From assembly GCA_013314715.1 (NCBI GenBank), contig JABUFC010000019.1, positions 1-56,568 on the forward strand: a DNA stretch of 56,568 nucleotides, in the 5' to 3' direction. The translations under genes and the position numbers were made by a program. The notes under the pieces are model-generated. The model saw only the letters and a list, made by a program, of their open reading frames with translations. It was not told the origin of the DNA and ran no database searches. The stretch's first letter is position 1; each line of letters opens with the position of its first letter. Positions 52,019 to 56,568 of this stretch are shown here, in pieces. The DNA is from Bacteroidales bacterium (lineage in GTDB: Bacteria; Bacteroidota; Bacteroidia; Bacteroidales; GWA2-32-17).

Positions 52019-52042
52019 ATATACGACGAATTCTTGTTTCAT
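52019..52042 (-). pseudogene. Truncated third GIY-YIG copy (first 8 codons)
   Basis: Minus-strand ATG at 52042-52040 begins the same MKQEFVVY as the two full genes, then the sequence changes at 52018 into unrelated DNA next to the TonB-receptor gene. This marks the left edge of the element. Confidence 0.8.
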
Positions 52043-52106
52043 AAAAAAAGCTGCCCTTTACAGACAGCCTCAAGTTTTAGTAGCGGGGGTAGGGATCGAA
52101 CCCACG

Positions 52107-52136
52107 TTCTTCTGATTCCGTTATGAATCAGAAGAA
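52107..52136 (-). repeat. 12-bp hairpin replacing the anticodon-stem 3' half in tRNA fragment, unit 1
   Basis: TTCTTCTGATTC (52107-52118) and GAATCAGAAGAA (52125-52136) are perfect inverted repeats with a 6-nt loop. The loop contains the stop codon of the unit-1 GIY-YIG ORF. On the tRNA side it lies between GGGCTCATA and ACGTGGG of the initiator tRNA sequence. Confidence 0.85.
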
Positions 52137-52408
52137 TATGAGCCCGACGTCTGTAAAAAATCATGTATGATTTTAATTTTAGCATAATGCCCACTTCCAG
52201 ATTTAAAATACCGTTCTTTTTTTCTAGCTTTTTCTTTATCTTGAAAGAACTCAACCCAGACAACGATCCATGGTCTGTATTTTTGTGTCCATCCATGTCC
52301 GCGTTCATTGTGCGATTTAAACCGCTCAATAAGGTTATTTGTAATTCCGACGTATGTTTTTTTGTTTTTAACAGAGTATAAAATATATACGACGAATTCT
52401 TGTTTCAT
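52121..52408 (-). CDS. GIY-YIG endonuclease, unit 1
   Basis: 95 residues, identical in protein to the second copy. The GIY-YIG nuclease domain is almost complete: VYILYS (GIY position), TYVGIT (YIG), RFKSHN with Arg, and KKERYFKSG with the catalytic Glu. It resembles the UPF0213/YhbQ-like single-domain nucleases. The last residues (TSGSYSSDS) are encoded by tRNA anticodon-arm sequence and the hairpin, so the stop codon lies inside the tRNA fragment. Its ATG directly follows the T-run of a tRNA-type terminator. A role as a nuclease that cuts tRNA-fMet genes is inferred, not shown. Confidence 0.8.
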   Translation of the reverse strand: MKQEFVVYILYSVKNKKTYVGITNNLIERFKSHNERGHGWTQKYRPWIVVWVEFFQDKEKARKKERYFKSGSGHYAKIKIIHDFLQTSGSYSSDS

Positions 52409-52472
52409 AAAAAAAGCTGCCTTTTACAGACAGCCTCAAGTTTTAGTAGCGGGGGTAGGGATCGAACCTACG

Positions 52473-52502
52473 TTCTTCTGATTCCGTTATGAATCAGAAG
52501 AA
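52473..52502 (-). repeat. 12-bp hairpin replacing the anticodon-stem 3' half in tRNA fragment, unit 2
   Basis: Same 12-bp perfect inverted repeat as at 52107-52136, exactly 366 bp further on. Confidence 0.85.
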
Positions 52503-52774
52503 TATGAGCCCGACGTCTGTAAAAAATCATGTATGATTTTAATTTTAGCATAATGCCCACTTCCAGATTTAAAATACCGTTCTTTTTTTCTAGCTTTTTC
52601 TTTATCTTGAAAGAACTCAACCCAGACAACGATCCATGGTCTGTATTTTTGTGTCCATCCATGTCCGCGTTCATTGTGCGATTTAAACCGCTCAATAAGG
52701 TTATTTGTAATTCCGACGTATGTTTTTTTGTTTTTAACAGAGTATAAAATATATACGACGAATTCTTGTTTCAT
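52487..52774 (-). CDS. GIY-YIG endonuclease, unit 2
   Basis: 95 residues, identical to the unit-1 protein, with the same VYILYS / TYVGIT / ERYFKSG catalytic signature. It is the copy closest to the intact tRNA-fMet gene and is transcribed in the same direction. The terminator between them (52775-52800) ends in seven T residues immediately followed by this ATG, so expression needs read-through or a separate start. Two identical adjacent copies point to very recent duplication or ongoing homogenisation. Confidence 0.8.
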   Translation of the reverse strand: MKQEFVVYILYSVKNKKTYVGITNNLIERFKSHNERGHGWTQKYRPWIVVWVEFFQDKEKARKKERYFKSGSGHYAKIKIIHDFLQTSGSYSSDS

Positions 52775-52800
52775 AAAAAAAGCTGCCTTTTACAGACAGC
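52775..52800 (-). terminator. Terminator of tRNA-fMet, abutting the GIY-YIG start codon
   Basis: Minus strand: GCTGTC (52800-52795) pairs with GGCAGC (52787-52782), one G-U pair, loop TGTAAAA, then seven T residues (52781-52775) directly followed by ATG. Copies at about 52409-52434 and 52043-52068 belong to the repeats. Confidence 0.8.
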
Positions 52801-52812
52801 CTCAAGTTTTAG

Positions 52813-52884
<72 letters not shown>

Positions 52885-52893
52885 ATCTGAATG

Positions 52894-52901
52894 CAAAGAT
52901 A
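52894..52901 (-). promoter_or_regulatory. -7 box of tRNA-fMet
   Basis: Minus-strand TATCTTTG, a full match to TAnnTTTG, ending 9 nt before the tRNA 5' end. Confidence 0.65.
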
Positions 52902-52954
52902 CAAAAAAATATTACAAATGCATAACTTTCTTGTAAAAAAAATATTAAAGATTG

Positions 52955-53485
52955 TTAAAATTCTTGTTTTATAAAGAAATCGTACATTACAATAGCTGAT
53001 GTAACTGCTACATTAAATGAATGTTTAGTGCCAAATTGTGGAATTTCTATACAAAAATCGCAAAGATCGATTATTTTTTGATCTACACCGTGAACTTCAT
53101 TACCAAAAATAAAAGCGTATGGTTGATCTTTTATAACTTTAAATTTACGTATGTCAATGCTTTCGTCGGTTTGTTCAATTGCCACTATTTTAAAATGATT
53201 CTTTTTGCAATATTCAACTGCTTCTATGGTGTTTGAATAGTATTTCCAATCGACCGATTGGGTAGCGCCAAGAGCCGATTTTTCAATTTCACGGCTTGGT
53301 GGTTGTGCTGTAATTCCACATAGCAAAAGTTGTTCTACACGAAAAGCATCGCATGTCCTAAAAATGGAGCCAATATTAAATTGGCTTCGGATATTATCAA
53401 GTATTATGCTAATAGGGAGTTTAGGCGACTGTTTAAATGTTTCTACACTTATACGTTGAAGTTCATCAAGCGAAAGCTTTTTCAT
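52955..53485 (-). CDS. TrmH/SpoU-family RNA 2'-O-methyltransferase
   Basis: 176 residues. SPOUT-knot motifs are present: motif 1 in ILDNIRSQFNIGSIFRTCDAFRV, motif 2 in YAFIFGNEVHGVDQKIIDLCDFCIEIPQFG, motif 3 in KHSFNVAVTSAIVMYDF. These enzymes methylate a 2'-hydroxyl in tRNA or rRNA; the short form lacks an extra RNA-binding domain, and the target is unknown. It lies upstream of the tRNA-fMet gene, in the same orientation. Confidence 0.92.
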   Translation of the reverse strand: MKKLSLDELQRISVETFKQSPKLPISIILDNIRSQFNIGSIFRTCDAFRVEQLLLCGITAQPPSREIEKSALGATQSVDWKYYSNTIEAVEYCKKNHFKIVAIEQTDESIDIRKFKVIKDQPYAFIFGNEVHGVDQKIIDLCDFCIEIPQFGTKHSFNVAVTSAIVMYDFFIKQEF

Positions 53486-53501
53486 TGTTTAAAAGTTTGG
53501 G

Positions 53502-53509
53502 CAAAATTA
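53502..53509 (-). promoter_or_regulatory. -7 box of the TrmH-type gene
   Basis: Minus-strand TAATTTTG, a full consensus match, 17 nt before the ATG at 53485. Confidence 0.55.
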
Positions 53510-53576
53510 GTTATTTTTTAGTCTGATATCTTTTATGTTAATAAAATAATATAAATTCGCAATTAAAAATTGTATT

Positions 53577-54767
53577 ATGAACTTACACGAATATCAAGCT
53601 AAGGCATTATTAAAAGAGTTTAATGTTGACGTGCCTTTGGGTTTTGTTTGCAATAATGCAAATGATGCTATCGAAATAGCTAAAAAAATAAAAAACGACA
53701 CGGGTTGTGATGTGGTAGCAGTGAAGGCTCAGATACATGCTGGAGGGCGTGGTAAAGGTGGTGGTGTTAAGATTGCAAAAAACGATCAGGAAGTTTTTAC
53801 ATATGCCAATCAAATACTCGGAATGAATTTAGTAACACATCAAACAGGACCACAAGGAAAGCTAGTTCGAAAAATTTATATAGAACAAGGCATATATTAC
53901 AAAGGACCATCAGAAACTAAAGAATTTTATTTAAGTATTTTGCTTAACAGAAACACAGGTGAATTAGTTGTTATATATTCGCCTGAAGGTGGTATGGATA
54001 TCGAAGAAGTATCGGCTAAGTCGCCCGAAAAAATATTTAAAGAACCCATTGACCCCCATATTGGATTGAGCGATTTTAACGCACGTAACATAGCGTTTAA
54101 TTTAGGTTTATCGGGTATCGCTTACAAAAATTTCATCCCATTTATTAAAGCTTTATATCATGCCTATGTTAATACCGATGCGTCGATGATTGAGATCAAC
54201 CCTTTGGTGAAAACATCGGACAATAAAATTTTTGCTGCCGATGCCAAAATGATTTTAGACGACAATGCTTTATATAGGCACCCTAAATATTTGGAGCTAC
54301 GCGATATTTTTGAAGAAGACCCTGCCGAAGTAGAAGCTTCTGAGCATAATTTGAATTTTGTAAAATTAGAGGGGAATGTTGGATGTATGGTTAATGGAGC
54401 AGGTTTAGCAATGGCAACTATGGATATTATAAAGCTATCGGGTGGTGAACCTGCTAATTTCTTGGATGTAGGAGGTGGCGCTAATGCTAAAACTGTTGAG
54501 GCAGGTTTTAGAATTATACTTAAAGATAAAGCGGTAAAAGCTATATTAGTGAATATTTTTGGAGGTATTGTTCGTTGCGATAGAGTGGCAGAGGGTATTA
54601 TTGAAGCTTACAAAAATATTGGTAATATTTCTGTTCCCATAGTTGTACGTTTACAAGGTACTAATGCTGAGTTGGCAAAGGAAATGATTGATCGTTCGGG
54701 GTTAAAAGTATTATCGGCGATTACCTTGCAAGAAGCAGCCGATGCAGTTAGGGCTGTATTAGCTTAA
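53577..54767 (+). CDS. sucC: Succinyl-CoA ligase (ADP-forming) subunit beta
   Basis: 396 residues. It couples succinyl-CoA and succinate interconversion to nucleotide triphosphate formation in the TCA cycle. N-terminal ATP-grasp motifs MNLHEYQAKALLKEFNV and VKAQIHAGGRGKGGGVK are clear, as are ASMIEINPLV, GCMVNGAGLAMATMD, GGEPANFLDVGGGA and VNIFGGIVRCD. The alpha subunit gene (sucD) is not adjacent. It is divergent from the TrmH-type gene. Confidence 0.97.
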   Translation: MNLHEYQAKALLKEFNVDVPLGFVCNNANDAIEIAKKIKNDTGCDVVAVKAQIHAGGRGKGGGVKIAKNDQEVFTYANQILGMNLVTHQTGPQGKLVRKIYIEQGIYYKGPSETKEFYLSILLNRNTGELVVIYSPEGGMDIEEVSAKSPEKIFKEPIDPHIGLSDFNARNIAFNLGLSGIAYKNFIPFIKALYHAYVNTDASMIEINPLVKTSDNKIFAADAKMILDDNALYRHPKYLELRDIFEEDPAEVEASEHNLNFVKLEGNVGCMVNGAGLAMATMDIIKLSGGEPANFLDVGGGANAKTVEAGFRIILKDKAVKAILVNIFGGIVRCDRVAEGIIEAYKNIGNISVPIVVRLQGTNAELAKEMIDRSGLKVLSAITLQEAADAVRAVLA

Positions 54768-54798
54768 TTTTGGCATTACAATTGTTAAAATTTGCTTC

Positions 54799-55413
54799 AT
54801 GCCAAATTTTTTTAAATATATTATATTGATGTTGCTTTTGGGATGTTTTTCTATTTCAACCAAAGCTCAAGGCGATACCGTGCAAACACCTAGACCTCCA
54901 GGTTTTTTAGTTTATACAAAAGTAATAAATGGTGATACTTTGCCTATTATTTATTTGCGTGAGATTACTATTTTTCCACCCAGAGTTTTTACTAGTAAAC
55001 GTGAAGCTATTCGCTATACTAAGTTAGTACGAAAAATAAAAAAAGTGCTGCCTTATGCTAAGCTAGCAAAACTCAAAATTATGTTGATAGAGCTAGAACT
55101 AAAAAAAATTCCAACCGAAGAAGGACGCAAAGAGTTTTTAAAAATTGCTGAAAAAAAACTTAGAGCCGATTTTGAAGATGAAATTAAAAATATGACCATG
55201 TCGGAAGGTCGAATTTTAATAAAACTTATTGATAGAGAAACCGGTAAAACTTCGTACGAACTTATAAGGCAATTAAAAGGTTCTTTTAGCGCATTTTTAT
55301 ATCAACAAGTAGCTCGGTTGTTTGGCGAAAATCTTAAAGATGAATACGATGCTAAGGGTGAAGATAAATACATCGAAGAAATTGTTACCAGAATTGAAAA
55401 CGGTGAGTTGTAA
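54799..55413 (+). CDS. DUF4294 family exported protein
   Basis: 204 residues. A signal peptide (about 1-24, ending STKAQG) precedes the DUF4294 signature GDTLPIIYLREITIFPPRVFTSKREAIRYTKLVRKIKKVLPYAK, followed by a charged helical region. The family is Bacteroidota-specific and uncharacterised. It follows sucC by 31 nt and precedes the Sua5-like gene by 29 nt; no functional link is evident. Confidence 0.85.
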   Translation: MPNFFKYIILMLLLGCFSISTKAQGDTVQTPRPPGFLVYTKVINGDTLPIIYLREITIFPPRVFTSKREAIRYTKLVRKIKKVLPYAKLAKLKIMLIELELKKIPTEEGRKEFLKIAEKKLRADFEDEIKNMTMSEGRILIKLIDRETGKTSYELIRQLKGSFSAFLYQQVARLFGENLKDEYDAKGEDKYIEEIVTRIENGEL

Positions 55414-55442
55414 GATTTTATTTGTAAATTTGCACAAAAACT

Positions 55443-56060
55443 ATGTTAATTAAATTATACGAAGAGAATCCTAATCCAAAAGATTTAAAAAAGGTTGTAG
55501 ATGTATTAAAGAACGATGGAGTAATTATTTACCCAACCGACTCGGTTTATGCTTTTGGATGTAATATTTTTTCAACTAAAGCATTGGAACGCATAGCCAT
55601 GTTAAAAAATCTTGACCCTCAAAAATCTCATTTTAGTTTTATTTTTTATGATTTGAGCCAGATTAGCACTTATACTAATCCACTTAGTAATGAGACATTT
55701 AAATTGTTGAAACACAATTTACCTGGTCCATTTACATTTATTTTAGAAGCTAACTCAAATGTTCCTAAGATATTAAAACTAAATAAGAAAAAAACGATTG
55801 GAATTCGTATTCCTAACAATAATATTGCTCGTCAAATAGTAAACGAGCTTGGAAACCCTATACTTACAACATCAGTTATAGAAGACGATGATATTATTGA
55901 ATATATGACCGACCCAGAATTGATTCACGAAAAATATAAAGACAAAGTTGATTTGGTAATTGACGGAGGCTATGGCAATTTAGTGCCTTCTACAATTGTC
56001 GATTGTACTTCGGGTGAGTTTAAGATTATCCGCGAAGGATCCGGAGAGTTGAGATTGTAA
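55443..56060 (+). CDS. L-threonylcarbamoyladenylate synthase (Sua5/YrdC family)
   Basis: 205 residues. It makes threonylcarbamoyl-AMP for the universal t6A37 modification of tRNA. The YrdC-fold signature is present: PTDSVYAFGCNIF (31-43), the FSFIFYDLSQ strand, LPGPFTFILEA, and a conserved GIRIPNN segment, ending with STIVDCTSGEFKIIREGSGEL. It is a YrdC-only protein without the Sua5 C-terminal domain. Confidence 0.93.
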   Translation: MLIKLYEENPNPKDLKKVVDVLKNDGVIIYPTDSVYAFGCNIFSTKALERIAMLKNLDPQKSHFSFIFYDLSQISTYTNPLSNETFKLLKHNLPGPFTFILEANSNVPKILKLNKKKTIGIRIPNNNIARQIVNELGNPILTTSVIEDDDIIEYMTDPELIHEKYKDKVDLVIDGGYGNLVPSTIVDCTSGEFKIIREGSGELRL

Positions 56061-56090
56061 ACGATATTGATTTTTGAATACCAATTTTAC

Positions 56091-56150
56091 CAACTATACA
56101 ATAACAACTACCATTTGTAAATTCAAACCAACCATCTACACAATAACAAC
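56091..56150. repeat. Two motif copies 42 bp apart (CAAnTATAnAATAACAAC)
   Basis: CAACTATACAATAACAAC (56091-56108) and CATCTACACAATAACAAC (56133-56150) match at 16 of 18 positions and are spaced 42 bp start to start, about four helical turns. They lie just upstream of the promoter at 56171 and resemble the copy after the LytTR gene (48571). A regulator binding site is possible. Confidence 0.3.
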
Positions 56151-56170
56151 GTAGTTTAAAAATCTGCTTC

Positions 56171-56201
56171 TTGACAATAAAAAAAATATGCTTTATATTT
56201 G
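56171..56201 (+). promoter_or_regulatory. Promoter of the right-edge gene
   Basis: TTG (56171-56173), a 20-nt spacer and TATATTTG (56194-56201), full consensus, 79 nt before the ATG at 56280. Confidence 0.65.
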
Positions 56202-56279
56202 CAACAAATTAGTTTATCAACTTATGCTTTTTATTAGCCAATTTTTCATTAGTAAAGCCCTACGGAATTTATATGGTGG

Positions 56280-56568
56280 ATGGCAATAGCCTTATTGTCA
56301 ATTAGTTATATGGCATTGATGCCTATTTGTATGCAAGCCCAAAATCAAATTCAATGTTCATCTCCAGGAAACTGCAATGGATGGTTATACCATAAAAATA
56401 AAATAGGTATAGGCTTTGGTTGGAGCGAAGCCTATGTACCCCGAACAACATTACACCTGCACGAGTTTAATTCTATTAACACTTATTTAAATATAACCAA
56501 CCAAACGACAGGTTTTCCGGTTGGTAACCAAACCATCGGGATGTTTATCGGAATGACAGGCAACAAGG
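56280..56568 (+). CDS. Secreted protein, 5' part only (cut by right edge)
   Basis: Reading from ATG 56280 the frame is open to the window end: 96 codons. A signal peptide (MAIALLSISYMALMPICMQAQ) is followed by a Cys-containing start and a segment GIGFGWSEAYVPRTTLHLHEF ... LNITNQTTG. The phrase of type IG-x-TTLHLH then N-x-T resembles large Bacteroidota secreted proteins that begin their repeats with GIG-x-TP-x-LHV, and it may be a T9SS cargo. The C-terminal part that would confirm this is outside the window. Upstream of the ATG the frame has a stop (TAA), so the start is near. Confidence 0.6.
   Translation, partial: MAIALLSISYMALMPICMQAQNQIQCSSPGNCNGWLYHKNKIGIGFGWSEAYVPRTTLHLHEFNSINTYLNITNQTTGFPVGNQTIGMFIGMTGNK

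Noticed and set aside
52077-52150. Second functional tRNA in the GIY-YIG units
   Set aside because: No matching 5' acceptor strand or D arm precedes the anticodon fragment, and the anticodon stem is broken by the hairpin.
52039-52329. 96-residue ORF overlapping the GIY-YIG unit, and its copy at 52468-52695
   Set aside because: It is the same repeat read in another frame; the GIY-YIG catalytic motifs are only in the frame reported.
56224-56289. 21-codon ORF before the right-edge gene
   Set aside because: No signal, no homology, and it overlaps the better-supported reading at 56280.

Overview
The window comes from an AT-rich member of the Bacteroidota. Three lines of evidence agree. (1) Many promoters match the Bacteroidota sigma-ABfr pattern: a -7 box TAnnTTTG, sometimes with a TTG/TTTG about 20 nt upstream. 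(2) There is type IX secretion (T9SS) machinery and cargo: a PorP/SprF protein, a PorV-like protein, and type A and type B C-terminal sorting domains. (3) Lineage-typical families are present (DUF4831, DUF4294, TonB-like energy transducers, the rplM-rpsI-rpsB-tsf operon). It is a mostly housekeeping chromosomal segment with a few accessory spots. No rRNA, CRISPR array, phage or classical transposase was seen.

Layout. 1-5785 (+): a left-truncated FkbM-like methyltransferase, a repeated leader element, then an operon of an RlmI-like methyltransferase, a secreted EEP phosphatase/nuclease, murB and a GT39-like glycosyltransferase. 5870-11509 (+): a giant secreted adhesin-like protein with a T9SS type B signal, followed by its PorP/SprF partner. 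11549-17130 (-): a 1075-residue fused iron-sulfur flavoenzyme, a glycosyltransferase and a PorV-like protein. 17221-17973 (+): pssA. 18020-25237 (-): a six-gene membrane complex built like group 4 [NiFe] hydrogenase/complex I, but whose large subunit lacks the NiFe cysteines (Ehr type). 25423-26601 (+): a secreted alpha/beta hydrolase. 26670-29282 (-): the L13-S9-S2-EF-Ts operon. 29354-34464 (-): asnB, flippase, MBL hydrolase, pcm and an HD hydrolase. 34633-41094: a mix of envelope proteins, RNase H, molybdenum cofactor genes, small lipoproteins, an FKBP isomerase and a DHH phosphoesterase. 41170-49542 (+): ndk, YicC, gmk, a cation exporter, two TonB-like proteins, a lipoprotein, hflX, a LytTR regulator, a TPR protein and a conserved small membrane protein. 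49604-52003 (+): a TonB-dependent receptor. 52019-52884 (-): initiator tRNA-fMet followed by two near-identical 366-bp units, each a GIY-YIG endonuclease gene fused to tRNA fragments. 52955-56568: a TrmH-type methyltransferase, sucC, a DUF4294 protein, an Sua5-type enzyme and the start of a secreted protein cut by the right edge.

The most unusual items are: (a) the tandem GIY-YIG/tRNA-fMet element; (b) an 84% identical, ungapped leader element in front of two unrelated genes 38 kb apart, with a possible third relative; (c) the Ehr-type complex; (d) the single-chain HcnABC/sarcosine-oxidase-like fusion. All calls come from reading the sequence without database searches. Family names rest on recognised motifs.
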